The notes: a model not told the origin generated them from the sequence alone. Counted from the first letter of the stretch, positions 9,619-19,546 are shown. The stretch: DNA of 64,000 nucleotides from Lachnospiraceae bacterium (GCA_022483465.1 JAKVNF010000004.1:1-64000); one strand, 5' to 3'. Numbers and translations: made by a program.

Positions 9619-11386
9619 AAATTTTGGCCCTTTCACTTTTTTTGTGGGATGAGCCCTTCCTGACCGTCTCCGAGGTCCTCTGCCCCGGTCCTCCACAGGT
9701 GCCTTCTGCTCTCCGTGCATCTGTACTCCCGGGCGGACCGTGGGAGCATCGCCGAGGGGCCCACGGTCTCGGAACAGCTTTATCCATCAGATCCTCTTGT
9801 ACGGATTTCTGGATGCATCCATGATCTTTAGGAAAAAGTACTCATCATCTGGAAGGCCATAGGCTTTCCTGCGAATGACCTTGATGTGTGCGTTGATCCC
9901 CTCTATCTTCCCGGAGCTGATCGGATAGAGCCCGTATCCCACAATGCCGTCAAAGTGGTTCTCAATGAGCCTGGCAAACCAGAGAAAGTGCTCATTTTTC
10001 GTGCCCCTGCACCAGTCGATGATATCTGTAAACTTCTCGATCATCGTCGCCTGATTGGCTGAGGCATATGCTTCCTGCATGGCCTGCTTGATCAGATCAC
10101 AGGTGAACAGCAGCTTGTTCGAGTTGATGATGTCGTCGTATCGCCGCTCGAAATCGTCATGGGTATGCCTGTAATCGGTCGTACCGAAGATCGCAGATCC
10201 CTTGCGGCACACCTTGCCCTCACGGGCTTCCTGATCGTGTTTCTGCAGGGACTCCCTGCTGGCACAGAGTATCTTCCTTGACCCCTTCAGAACAGTAGCT
10301 TCCTCGACCAGGCCTTCCTTCTTCAGGCGGATCTGTTCCTCCTTCCGAACCTCGGCAATGACCTTCTCGTTGAAGTTCTTGACGATGTGGAAATGATCAT
10401 AAACGATCTGGATCCAACCGCATTTTGCCTTGAAAGCCTCCTGGAAGTCGCTGTTCATATCCATGGCAACGGCCTCTACATGATGCATCCAGTCGTCACC
10501 CACCAGCTCCATGAATTCTTCTACAACGGCCTTTGTTTTGCCTGCTCGGATGAACAGCACCGCACCGGTTATCAGGTCTATGATGTGCGTCGCATATTTG
10601 TGTCCGTTATGCAGCTTGAACTCGTCAATGGCAAGATACCTTGCATAGGCGGCAGGCTTTTTGAGCTTGCCATTCTCATCCGCGTAAAGACCCTTCAGAC
10701 GCTTAAGATCGATCTTCTTGATCGTATTGATGTTGACGCCAGTAATGATTGCCGTGTCCGTAAGGGTAAATTCATCCATAGAAAGATAGCGGATGATCAG
10801 CTGCTCAAGCTCCTTTGTAATCATCGAATCATCTGCCTTGAACGCGACATCCGGTGTGATGGTCTTGCCACAGAGATTGCATCTCCACTGGTACTTGTCG
10901 CACTCAATGATGGTTTGGCATGCCTGAAAGGGAATGTGTTTGATCTTCGTGTGGTAGGTCTGATTCTTGTACATCCTGCGCCCGCAGCAAGAGCATACAG
11001 GATGGTCCAGCTGGTCCAATTTACCGCGCAGAATATAAGCCCTTTTGAAGGTATTCTCACTCAGTTTGCTCTTCCGCATGGAGTGGAAGGGCCTGACGTC
11101 TCGAATAGGAACCTCTTCAACGCTCTCCTGCTGGAACCCCGTCAGGTGGCTTGGGAACATCAGATAGTCATTTTGAGTCCGGGCAGCAAAAGACATTTGC
11201 CCATTCGCCTCGGTGTATGTATAATTCTGATTCATAAGAGGTTTCCTTTTTATCCCGTATTGCATATCTTGGGCGACGTGCAATCGAGATGATATCAGGA
11301 AATCTCTTTTTGTAAATAGATGATATTCTCTATAGGCTGCCTTCTTTTAGTGCATCACACAAGAAAAATGAAAGACCCGAAATTTT
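9619..11386 (-). mobile_element. ISL3-family insertion sequence (ends approximate)
   Basis: Imperfect IRs AAATTTTGGCCCTTTCACTTTTTTTGTGGGATG (9619-9651) and reverse complement of 11353-11386; encloses an ISL3-like transposase; no clear TSD seen. Confidence 0.65.
9787..11283 (-). CDS. ISL3-family transposase
   Basis: 498 aa; CSCCGRRMYKNQTYHTKIKHIPF, AVAMDMNSDFQEAFKAKCGWIQIVYDHFHIVKNFNEKV, GKIEGINAHIKVIRRKAYGLPDDEYFFLKI. Confidence 0.9.
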   Translation of the reverse strand: MHVAQDMQYGIKRKPLMNQNYTYTEANGQMSFAARTQNDYLMFPSHLTGFQQESVEEVPIRDVRPFHSMRKSKLSENTFKRAYILRGKLDQLDHPVCSCCGRRMYKNQTYHTKIKHIPFQACQTIIECDKYQWRCNLCGKTITPDVAFKADDSMITKELEQLIIRYLSMDEFTLTDTAIITGVNINTIKKIDLKRLKGLYADENGKLKKPAAYARYLAIDEFKLHNGHKYATHIIDLITGAVLFIRAGKTKAVVEEFMELVGDDWMHHVEAVAMDMNSDFQEAFKAKCGWIQIVYDHFHIVKNFNEKVIAEVRKEEQIRLKKEGLVEEATVLKGSRKILCASRESLQKHDQEAREGKVCRKGSAIFGTTDYRHTHDDFERRYDDIINSNKLLFTCDLIKQAMQEAYASANQATMIEKFTDIIDWCRGTKNEHFLWFARLIENHFDGIVGYGLYPISSGKIEGINAHIKVIRRKAYGLPDDEYFFLKIMDASRNPYKRI

Positions 11387-12879
11387 TACAGTACCACGCC
11401 GTCCTTGAAGATGGAGATCTCGCGGAAGCCGTTCACCTCAGAGCGGGTCTTCTTTCCGCCTGCGATCTCCAGCACAAGATCCATCAGCTTCTCCCCGGCT
11501 TCCTCCAGGGTGAGCGTCCCGTCTGCGACCTGGCCGGCGTTGAAGTCGATCCAGTTCTTCTTTTTCTCATAGATCTGCGTGTTGGAGCTGATCTTCAGGG
11601 TCGGTGCCGGCGCTCCGAAGGGCGTACCCCGGCCGGTGGTGAACAGGATCAGGTCGCACCCTGCTGCCGTCAGCGCCGTGGCGGAGACCAGGTCGTTTCC
11701 CGGGCCGTACATCATGTTCAGGCCGTGGGTGTGCACGGGATCCGCATAGCCCAGCACATCCGAGATCGGCGCGGTGCCGCCCTTCTGGACGCAGCCGCAG
11801 CTCTTATCCTCCAGGGTGGTGATGCCGCCCGCCTTGTTTCCCGGGCTCGGGTTGTCGTAGACGACCTCGCCGTGGGAGAGGAAGTAGTCCTTGAAGCCGT
11901 TGAGCATGTGACAGGCCTTGTCAAAGACCTCCTCGCTCCGGCATCTTCCCATCAGCATGCTCTCGGCGCCGAACATCTCCGGCACCTCGGTCAGGATGGT
12001 GGTGCCGCCCATGGAGACCAGAAGATCCGAGAACCGGCCGACGGTCGGGTTCGCGGTGAGGCCCGACAGGCCGTCGGAGCCGCCGCACTTTAAGCCCACC
12101 ACCAGCTTGTCCGCGGAGAGCTCCGTTCTCGAGAACTTCCCGGCATAGGCAGCGAGCTCCTTGAGGATCTTCCGCCCTGCCTCGAACTCATCCTCCACAT
12201 CCTGGCAGGTCAGGAACTTCACCCGCTCCGGGTTGTAGGGTCCCAGCTCCTTCAGGAACTGCTCGTGCGTCAGGTTCTCGCAGCCAAGGGAGAGCACCAG
12301 CACTGCCCCCGCGTTGGGATGGCGCGCCAGGGCTGCCAGGAGCTTTCTCGTCTGGGCATGATCTGCCCCGGTCTGGGAGCAGCCGAAGGGATGGGGAAAG
12401 GTGTAGAGGCCTTCAATGGTGCCCTGCACCAGATCCTGGTTCTGCTCCACCAGCTTCTTGGCGACGTCGTTGACGCAGCCGACCGTCGGAATGATCCAGA
12501 TCTCATTCCGAACGCCCGCTCTGCCGTCCTCTCTAAGGTACCCCTGGAAGGTCCTAGGCGTCTTCTTCTCCAGCTCCTTCCAGAAGGGGTGATAGGTGTA
12601 GGCCACCTCTCCGGAGAGGTTGGTTGCCATGTTGTGCGTGTGGACCCAGGCCCCCGCCGGGATGTCCTTGGTGGCATGGCCGATGGCATTGCCATACTTG
12701 AGAACCTGGCCGCCCTCCTTGATCTTTTCCAGGGCCATCTTGTGGCCCTGGGGGATGTCCTCGAGTGCGGTGACGGTCTTGCCCGCCACCTCGACAGCTG
12801 TGCCCTTTGCGATCGGGTGGAGGGCAACCACCACGTTGTCATGATCTGTGATTCGGATATACTCCGCCATGTTGTTCAC
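11386..12879 (-). CDS. uxaA: Altronate dehydratase (UxaA family)
   Basis: 497 aa; GYLREDGRAGVRNEIWIIPTVGCVN, HPFGCSQTGADH, GLKCGGSDGLSGLTANPTVG, REISIFKDGVVL at C-terminus. Confidence 0.9.
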   Translation of the reverse strand: MNNMAEYIRITDHDNVVVALHPIAKGTAVEVAGKTVTALEDIPQGHKMALEKIKEGGQVLKYGNAIGHATKDIPAGAWVHTHNMATNLSGEVAYTYHPFWKELEKKTPRTFQGYLREDGRAGVRNEIWIIPTVGCVNDVAKKLVEQNQDLVQGTIEGLYTFPHPFGCSQTGADHAQTRKLLAALARHPNAGAVLVLSLGCENLTHEQFLKELGPYNPERVKFLTCQDVEDEFEAGRKILKELAAYAGKFSRTELSADKLVVGLKCGGSDGLSGLTANPTVGRFSDLLVSMGGTTILTEVPEMFGAESMLMGRCRSEEVFDKACHMLNGFKDYFLSHGEVVYDNPSPGNKAGGITTLEDKSCGCVQKGGTAPISDVLGYADPVHTHGLNMMYGPGNDLVSATALTAAGCDLILFTTGRGTPFGAPAPTLKISSNTQIYEKKKNWIDFNAGQVADGTLTLEEAGEKLMDLVLEIAGGKKTRSEVNGFREISIFKDGVVL

Positions 12880-12936
12880 GCTTTCCCCTGCAGCGCACGC
12901 TGCCTGCAGGCATTCTTTTGGTGGCTTTCGTGTCTC

Positions 12937-13386
12937 TCAGAGCCGGATCTTGAAAACGGCCTTCTTGTCCTTCTCCCCGGTTCCCTCTCCCAGAAGGCTC
13001 GGTGCGTGGGCATCCTCCGGGAAGAAGACGGCAAAGCTCCCCGCCGGTACGCGGAGGGAGGTGAAGGGTCCCCGGTAAAAGGCGATGTCCTTTCCCTCGG
13101 GATCCCGCACGGGATCTCCCAGAAAGGCAAGCGGCGCATAGCCCATATACTCGGAGCCGGACAGAACCAGCTGCAGATCCGCATAGAGCTTGTGGGCCTC
13201 CGGCTCCGCCCCCTTCGGATCCTTCAGCGTCGGGTTCTGCACCATGACGTACAGGTTCTGGCCGTCAATCTCGTAGGTTCCCTCCGGCATCGACGCCAGA
13301 TCGTGCTCTGCCAGATAGGCAATGATCTTTTCCATCCCCGGAAGTGCCCGGTAGGTCCCCATGTGGTCACAGGTATCCAGTATCAT
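12937..13386 (-). CDS. YhcH/YjgK/YiaL (DUF386) family protein
   Basis: MILDTCDHMGTYRALPGMEKIIAYLAEHDL...EAHKLYADLQLVLSGSEYMGYAP...FFPEDAHAPSL. Confidence 0.85.
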   Translation of the reverse strand: MILDTCDHMGTYRALPGMEKIIAYLAEHDLASMPEGTYEIDGQNLYVMVQNPTLKDPKGAEPEAHKLYADLQLVLSGSEYMGYAPLAFLGDPVRDPEGKDIAFYRGPFTSLRVPAGSFAVFFPEDAHAPSLLGEGTGEKDKKAVFKIRL

Positions 13387-13445
13387 ATGTGTAACCCCTT
13401 TCTTTTTGCGTGTGACATGTTCGCATCATTTCGATGTTTTCTTTG

Positions 13446-13459
13446 TGTAAGTGCTTACA
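13446..13459. promoter_or_regulatory. Candidate operator dyad TGTAAG-TG-CTTACA
   Basis: Inverted half-sites in the divergent intergenic region between the YhcH/uxaA genes and the PfkB kinase gene. Confidence 0.4.
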
Positions 13460-13647
13460 TTATAGACCGGAGTCACGGCCTTGGCAATGGCAAAACGACG
13501 CGGAATGGAGAATCCCTCACTTTCTTTTCCCGCTCTCCCCATTTCCCGCGGCTTCCGGTGCCGGCACGTTGGCGTTTTGTCCGGATTCTGCTATACTCTT
13601 TGGAATCGCCTGCGGGCAGAATCAGAATTGAGACGGAAGGACATTTC

Positions 13648-14607
13648 ATGGGCATTGTGGTATTCGGAGCGGTGTTTGTCGACATCAAGGGCTATCCCCT
13701 GTCGCAGTATATCCCGGGCGGCCGGAACGTCGGCCGGGTGGTGGAGGTGCACGGCGGCGTCTCCCGAAACGTGGTGGAGGACATCGCAAATGTGGAGCTG
13801 CGGCCCACGTTTGTGAGTCTCGTGGATGAGACCGGCACCGGAGCGGACGTCATCGCCAAGTTAAAGCGCCACCAGGTCAACACCTCCTACATGCGCCGCG
13901 TCAAGGACGGCCTGGGCAGCTGGCTTGCGATCTTCGACAACTCCGGGGATGTGGTGGCATCCATCTCCAAGCGCCCGGATCTCTCCGAGATCGGGCGGAT
14001 CCTGGATGAACAGGGAGACGAGATCATTGGAAACGCCGACAGCGTGGTCGTGGAGATCGACATGGACTCCTCGCTCCTTCGCAAGATCTTCACTCTGGCG
14101 GACCGCTATCACAAGGAGGTCTACGCCGTCGTCTCCAACATGTCCATCGCCATGGAGCGAAGAGATCTCCTCTCCCGCTGCGGCGTGGTGGTCTGCAACC
14201 GGGAGGAGGCCGGGCTCCTGTTCTCCTGTGACTATGAGGACAACTCCCCGGAGGAAATGGTCGCCATCCTCAAAAAGCTGGTTGATGCCTCCGGCATCCG
14301 GCGGATGGTGGTGACCCTGGGGAGCGAGGGCGCTGTGTACGCGGAGAAGAACGGCCCCTCCGGCTATGTTCCCGCCTGGCGGGTGGACGTCATCGACACC
14401 ACGGGCTGCGGAGACGCCTTCTTTGCGGGAACGGCCATCGGCCTGACCTACGGAAAGACCCTGGAGGAGGCCTGCGGCATCGGCACACGGCTTGCGGCCT
14501 CGGTCATCGCAACCAGGGAGAACGTCTGCCCCAGGTTCCTCCCCTCGGAGTTTGGCCTTGCAATAAGTCCGGCGCCTCTGTCCCAGAAGGAAGAGGGAAG
14601 CCTGTGA
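13648..14607 (+). CDS. PfkB-family carbohydrate kinase
   Basis: MGIVVFGAVFVDIKGYP...GGVSRNVVEDIA...VDVIDTTGCGDAFFAGTAIGL; start inside a longer track ORF. Confidence 0.85.
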   Translation: MGIVVFGAVFVDIKGYPLSQYIPGGRNVGRVVEVHGGVSRNVVEDIANVELRPTFVSLVDETGTGADVIAKLKRHQVNTSYMRRVKDGLGSWLAIFDNSGDVVASISKRPDLSEIGRILDEQGDEIIGNADSVVVEIDMDSSLLRKIFTLADRYHKEVYAVVSNMSIAMERRDLLSRCGVVVCNREEAGLLFSCDYEDNSPEEMVAILKKLVDASGIRRMVVTLGSEGAVYAEKNGPSGYVPAWRVDVIDTTGCGDAFFAGTAIGLTYGKTLEEACGIGTRLAASVIATRENVCPRFLPSEFGLAISPAPLSQKEEGSL

Positions 14608-15308
14608 GGAAGCTGTCCCGGGATGAGGTCAAGTATCTTGCCGCCTTCACCATGGTGTTGAATCACCTGGCCAACGCAGGGCTCATACCGGCAGGGACCT
14701 TGCTCCATGACGCCTTCGTCAACATCGGATACTTCACGGCGATCACCATGTGCTGGTTTCTCGTGGAGGGCTTCTACCACACGAGGAGCGTTTCGCGGTA
14801 TCTGGGGCGGATGGTGCTCTTTGCCTGCCTCGCCCAGGTTCCCTATGAGAGGCTCCTCTCCCTGCATCAGCTGAACATGCTCTTTTCCCTCACCCTGTGC
14901 CTCCTGCTCCTCTGCGTCCTCTGCTTTGTCCGGGACGGGTTTCTCAGGCAGTTCCTGGTGCTTGTGATCTTTCTTGCCTCCCTCTTTACCGACTGGGCCC
15001 TATTGGCACCGCTCTTTACCGCGGTGTTTGCAAGGTATCGGACGGACAGGAAGGCTCTCCGCATTGCCTGGCCCATCCTGGCTGCGCTGGTGTCCTTAAG
15101 TTCCCTACCTGCTGCCATATCCCCCTATGGCATTCTGAATGCCATCCTTGCCGGGGTCTTTCCGCTCCTTGCAGGGGTTGTTGTGCTCTATGGCTGCAGC
15201 GGGGAAAAATCTCCGAATCACCAGACCTTCCACAAGTGGTTCTTCTACGTCTTCTATCCCGCGCACCTTGCGGTGCTTCTCCTCATCAAAACAGCAGCAG
15301 GGCTCTGA
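14604..15308 (+). CDS. TraX-family membrane protein
   Basis: KYLAAFTMVLNHLA...YFTAITMCWFLVEGFYHTRSVSRYLGRMVLFACLAQVPYERLLS...FYVFYPAHLAVL; GTG start overlapping kinase stop. Confidence 0.8.
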   Translation: MRKLSRDEVKYLAAFTMVLNHLANAGLIPAGTLLHDAFVNIGYFTAITMCWFLVEGFYHTRSVSRYLGRMVLFACLAQVPYERLLSLHQLNMLFSLTLCLLLLCVLCFVRDGFLRQFLVLVIFLASLFTDWALLAPLFTAVFARYRTDRKALRIAWPILAALVSLSSLPAAISPYGILNAILAGVFPLLAGVVVLYGCSGEKSPNHQTFHKWFFYVFYPAHLAVLLLIKTAAGL

Positions 15309-15395
15309 TTTCTCAGAGTTCTGCTGCCGTTTTCGTCTTACCGTATTCCCGCTCTTATCCTGTCCTGCATCTCTTCCCGCAGGGCTCCACGCCGC

Positions 15396-16721
15396 TTACT
15401 GGCCTTCTTCTTCCGCAGCTTCCGCCCTCTCCGCGGAAGCCTCTGCAGAAGCGGTCTCCCCGGTGCCTGCGCTCTCCTTCACCGCCTCGCTCCCGTCCGC
15501 ACTCAGGACCTCGCCGGTATCCGGATCCACCTCGCGGTAATAGATCTCGATGATCATGTCGTAGAGGGACCGCTCGTCGTAGACGAACTCCTCATGCTCC
15601 GTCTTTGCCTTCTCGGCGGGGGTTGTGGTTCCTGTCATCGAGTAGATGTCGGTATTCAGCGTGTAGCCCCCGATGTGATCCGCCAGATAAACGATCTCTG
15701 TCATGTCGATATCCGTCACGACGTAATCCTTAATGCTGTTGTAGAGGGTCACGATGCTGGTCGGATCCTTCTCCACACTGGACTTGAGCTTTGCGACAAA
15801 GTTCTGGAGGAAGCGCTTCTGCTTCTCCAGGCGGTAGGTCGCCGCATCGTAGTCGTTCCCCCGGGTGCGCACAAACGAGATGGCATCGTCTCCTGTCACC
15901 GTCTCATCCTCCCCGTAGATGATCTCCCCGTTCTCATAGGTCATTCTCGGTACCGTCACGCCTCCCACGGCATCGGCGAGCGCCCCGACGGCATCCATGC
16001 CGATGGAGCAGTAGCCGCTGATCGGCAGGCCGTAGAACAGGTTGGAGACGGCCTTTTCCATACGCTCGCAGCTCTGCTGGAGCCCATCTCCGTAGCCGTG
16101 CTGCAGGCAGATCTGGCCGGGGCCGGTTCCCACGTAGTTGCCGTCCTCGTCGTAGACATCGATGTCCGTCATGGTGTTCCGGTTGATGGCAATGATGTCG
16201 ATCTGTTTGGTGTCTGGGTTGACAACCAGCAGGAAGTTTCCATCGGACTGCCCGCCATCGATGCCGTTTTTGCCGGCAGCTGCAGGGCCGCTCTTGTCGA
16301 TCCCCATAAACAGGAAGGTCAGGATGTCCCGGTTGTACTCCATGACCTTTCCGTTGTAGTTGACCCAGCCCGACTTCCAGTTCTCCTGGTCCGCTGTGCT
16401 TCCCTGGGCCGCGGTCTCGGTGAGATCCGGGGCAGTCTCCTTCTGCGCCCCATAGAGTCTGGACCTTCCGACATCATTGGCGATACGCCAGCCGGCGAAC
16501 AGGACCAGCGCCGCGGCTGCAAGGATCAGTATCACCCTGCGCGCGGTGTGCTTTTTCCTGCGCGCTCCTCCTCCCCGTTTCCCGCGTTTTTTTCTGTGCG
16601 GCTGGTGCTCCGGGGGCGTCTCCGGCACGATGTCCGCATCCTCTCCCGGTTCGACCGGATCCTCCTCCCCGATCTCCATGAACTGTATTTCGTCATCCAT
16701 CGCGTTCTTCCCGTCTTCCAT
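15396..16721 (-). CDS. LytR-CpsA-Psr (LCP) family protein
   Basis: TFLFMGIDKSG...DGGQSDGNFLLVVNPDTKQIDIIAINRNTMTDI...YCSIGMDAVGALADAVGGV...FVRTRGNDYDAATYRLEKQKRFLQNF. Confidence 0.85.
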   Translation of the reverse strand: MEDGKNAMDDEIQFMEIGEEDPVEPGEDADIVPETPPEHQPHRKKRGKRGGGARRKKHTARRVILILAAAALVLFAGWRIANDVGRSRLYGAQKETAPDLTETAAQGSTADQENWKSGWVNYNGKVMEYNRDILTFLFMGIDKSGPAAAGKNGIDGGQSDGNFLLVVNPDTKQIDIIAINRNTMTDIDVYDEDGNYVGTGPGQICLQHGYGDGLQQSCERMEKAVSNLFYGLPISGYCSIGMDAVGALADAVGGVTVPRMTYENGEIIYGEDETVTGDDAISFVRTRGNDYDAATYRLEKQKRFLQNFVAKLKSSVEKDPTSIVTLYNSIKDYVVTDIDMTEIVYLADHIGGYTLNTDIYSMTGTTTPAEKAKTEHEEFVYDERSLYDMIIEIYYREVDPDTGEVLSADGSEAVKESAGTGETASAEASAERAEAAEEEGQ

Positions 16722-16739
16722 CCATGCGCTGACATGAAA

Positions 16740-16772
16740 AAGGGCTTCGCCTCCTAAGACAGCGAAGCCCTG
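16740..16772 (-). terminator. Intrinsic terminator-like hairpin
   Basis: Minus strand GGGCTTCGCTGTCTTAGGAGGCGAAGCCCTTTTTC, directly upstream of the LCP gene. Confidence 0.6.
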
Positions 16773-16925
16773 ACCACATTTGACAGAGTAAACTGGACCA
16801 GTGCTGTTTGCCAGCCTGTCCCCCTATCTTACATGACAAGTATGTAACCGGTCTCTGCAGGGAGAACCTGACGTCGCTCCTGCAGAGCCTTAGATTGTGA
16901 TGATCGGATTCTCTCTGACCCCGGA

Positions 16926-17537
16926 TCAGTCAAGCACGATGGTGACAACACCCATGACTTCCATGGGAACCACTGCCTGGCCGTTCACGATGGTGACCGG
17001 AACTGCGGTAACCGTTCCATCGATCGCATAGATGTATGCGGTTGCGGTCTTTCCGTTGTACTTTGCACCGACACCGACCTTTGCGGTAAAGGTACCGAAG
17101 CCGTTCTTGATGGAGGTCTTTCCATCATACATCCGGAATCTGACACCGGATGCAAGGACCTGCTTGCCGGGAGCGATGGTGTTCACATACTCCTGAAGGG
17201 CATTGTAGGTCTTGGTATCTGCGGGATACACGGTGACGGTTCCCTTGTGGGTTCCTGCAGCTGCTGTACTGCTGCTTGCGCCCGTGCTCTTGTTCGGAAT
17301 GGAAACTGCGCTGTAATCTGCAGCGACGCGGACGGTCTCACCGGCAGTTGTCGTGGTAACAGCTGCTCTGGTGGTTGTGCTGCTGCTTCCCCTTTCAAGG
17401 ACGTGCTGCTGCTCCTGCTGCGTGATTGCACTTGCATTGGTGTTCGTGGTCGTTGAGCTCTCTGCAGCGCAGACATTCATGCCAAACGCCAGCGAAACTG
17501 CCAGCACAACGGATGACATAGCCTTGAGATTCTTCAT
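16926..17537 (-). CDS. Secreted hypothetical protein
   Basis: MKNLKAMSSVVLAVSLAFGMNVCAAESS signal peptide; T/S-rich linker; compact C-terminal part. Confidence 0.6.
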   Translation of the reverse strand: MKNLKAMSSVVLAVSLAFGMNVCAAESSTTTNTNASAITQQEQQHVLERGSSSTTTRAAVTTTTAGETVRVAADYSAVSIPNKSTGASSSTAAAGTHKGTVTVYPADTKTYNALQEYVNTIAPGKQVLASGVRFRMYDGKTSIKNGFGTFTAKVGVGAKYNGKTATAYIYAIDGTVTAVPVTIVNGQAVVPMEVMGVVTIVLD

Positions 17538-17920
17538 TTGTTTTGCAACTCCTTTTCTCTCACAAATGTGGTATACCGGGCCCCTTGGGCGGGATATTGT
17601 TTGGATCGAAGCAGGTCGGAAGCCGGCCTATCTTCTTTCTCTGACAAGGATAGCACAGATTATTCGAATTTTGTAGTCCTTTGGCAAAAGCAGATGGATG
17701 GAATATTCCCCAAAGAGTCTCTTATTTTTGTCACATCTGACAAAATTCTTTATTTCAACAGATTATTTTTGACATTCTCCGGGGAAAAGTCCTCTGTCTT
17801 CCTGCCTCTGAGATCAGGAGCTGTTTCTCCTTCTCCTCCGCCTTTTGGCCGCTTCGTCGCTCCTTCCCGGCCTCTGCGTGCGCTTTCTTGGACTTCCGAT
17901 CCGCGGCGAAGAGGACAGCG

Positions 17921-18724
17921 CTACTGTCCGTCTGCGCCTGCCTTTGCCGTCCCGGTTGCCGTCAGCGTCGCCTGCAGCAGGAAGTCCTGCCCGCTCTCCC
18001 CATCCTCCTTTGCCTGTATCGTGAGGATCTGCCAGTTGTTCAGGACGTCTGTCTGCATCGAGGCGTCGATATTTGCTGTCATGGAGCGCATGGTAAAGAT
18101 GCCGTCCACGTAGCTCTGGAACGTGTCATAGTCATAGCAGTTGTAGGTGACCAAAAGGTCCTGGTCCTGCTCCTCGTAGGAGGCAAAGACGCGGAAGGTC
18201 ATGACCTGTCCGTCCTCTGTGTAGACATACAGGTCCGGATGATCCGAGAAGAACTGGCTGTCCCCGTAATCCATGATGCCGGAGAGGGCCGCTCCCTCCT
18301 TGGTGCTCCCGTGGAAGATCGTCTGGGGATCGGTAAAGGAGGCGTTGTTTCCGGGATCCAGCCATGCCCCGGTATCCGATTCTGCGGACGAGATCGCACA
18401 GTCGATGTCCGTGTCCGGGACATAGAGCCAGGCGACTGCATCGGGAGTCTGGCTCTTTACCGCTGCCCAGTCGATGGTCTTTCCGGTATCAATTGTGCCG
18501 TCCGTGTAGTAGTTGCCCCCGTCTGCGACGACACTCTCCCCGCTCTCAAGGTGGGAGGGGAGCGCCGTGGCCTCCGTACTGGCGCTCTCAGCCTCTGTAG
18601 CATCGGTTGTCACGCTTGCTGCTCCGGAGCTGCAGGCTGTGAGGAGCGGAATCAGGAACAGGGCCGCCGCGGTGCGGCGGACTCTGGAATTGTGCCTTCT
18701 TCTGCTGCCTGCTCCCATCGCCAT
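17921..18724 (-). CDS. Sortase-B-like lipoprotein lacking recognisable catalytic residues
   Basis: Lipobox LIPLLTACSS; AWLYVPDTDIDCAI, QTIFHGSTKEGAALSGIMDYGDSQFFSDHPDLYVYTEDGQ, ILTIQAKEDGESGQDFLLQATL; start chosen near MAMGAGSRRRHNS inside a longer track ORF. Confidence 0.65.
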   Translation of the reverse strand: MAMGAGSRRRHNSRVRRTAAALFLIPLLTACSSGAASVTTDATEAESASTEATALPSHLESGESVVADGGNYYTDGTIDTGKTIDWAAVKSQTPDAVAWLYVPDTDIDCAISSAESDTGAWLDPGNNASFTDPQTIFHGSTKEGAALSGIMDYGDSQFFSDHPDLYVYTEDGQVMTFRVFASYEEQDQDLLVTYNCYDYDTFQSYVDGIFTMRSMTANIDASMQTDVLNNWQILTIQAKEDGESGQDFLLQATLTATGTAKAGADGQ

Positions 18725-18825
18725 TTTCCTGCTCTTTTCCTGCATCCTGCTGCCATCCCGGTTCATTGCACTATCTCCCATCGTCTTGTCGTTTTGCCTT
18801 TCTTCCTTTTGTCCCTCGCCCGGCA

Positions 18826-19230
18826 TTACGGCATCTCTGCCCTGGCTTCTTCCTGTTTTCCCGCAGTGCTGTTCCCGTATGTCCGGGCCTTGTTTCCCTC
18901 TATTGCCCTGCGTGTCTCGATCACGGCATCCAGTTCCCGCTGATTGCCCAGCAGCAGACTGTAAGGCCGTGTCGGATCCCCCGCACCATTTGGCATCATG
19001 CGCAGATCCGTCCCGGATTCGATAGCATCCCTTGCCTGCTTCTGGCAGTTCACCCGGACGGCGCCGTCTCTGCACTTCCAGTTGAACGATGTCCGATCGG
19101 GCAGGTATATACAGTTCTGCGCGCTGTAAAGTACGCTCCAACTGACAACGTTCAGATCCCTCATGACAAGATATTTCAGCAGTGACACACCGCTGCCTAT
19201 GGTTATGCAGACTTTCATTGCATTTTCCAT
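18826..19230 (-). CDS. Hypothetical protein (weak)
   Basis: Open frame MENAMKVCITIGSGVSLLKYLVMRDLNVVSW...; no recognised domain. Confidence 0.3.
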   Translation of the reverse strand: MENAMKVCITIGSGVSLLKYLVMRDLNVVSWSVLYSAQNCIYLPDRTSFNWKCRDGAVRVNCQKQARDAIESGTDLRMMPNGAGDPTRPYSLLLGNQRELDAVIETRRAIEGNKARTYGNSTAGKQEEARAEMP

Positions 19231-19447
19231 TCCCTTCCCCCTCTGTGATCTCTCGCGTCCCATGCGGCGGGAACGCCCGCATGTATCTTATACACCTGCA
19301 ACCCGGTGGATGGCCAGCAGATTTGTGACACTCCTGCAGGTCTCTTCCTGCAGAAAGGCCGCTCCTCTTCTTTTCTCCTCCTCCTTCTTCTTTCCTTCTT
19401 CCTCTTTTCTTCTCCTTTTCTCCTTTTCTTCTCTCCGTCACCGCAAA

Positions 19448-19488
19448 AACCGGTGCAGGATTCCAGCCACGTGGATTCCTGCACCGGT
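19448..19488. terminator. Intrinsic terminator hairpin
   Basis: ACCGGTGCAGGATTCC ... GGATTCCTGCACCGGT followed by TCTATTCTTTTC. Confidence 0.65.
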
Positions 19489-19546
19489 TCTATTCTTTTC
19501 TCTTGTGTTTGCTTTCTGTCTGCTGGGCAGTCCTCTGCTGACAGGA

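Noticed and set aside
12265-13647. N-terminal half of a 780-aa plus-strand ORF
   Set aside because: Upstream part is antisense to uxaA and YhcH; only the PfkB portion from 13648 is credible
18725-19441. N-terminal extension of the 506-aa sortase-like ORF
   Set aside because: Upstream part reads through the purine tract and a terminator-like hairpin; a credible signal peptide starts only near 18724
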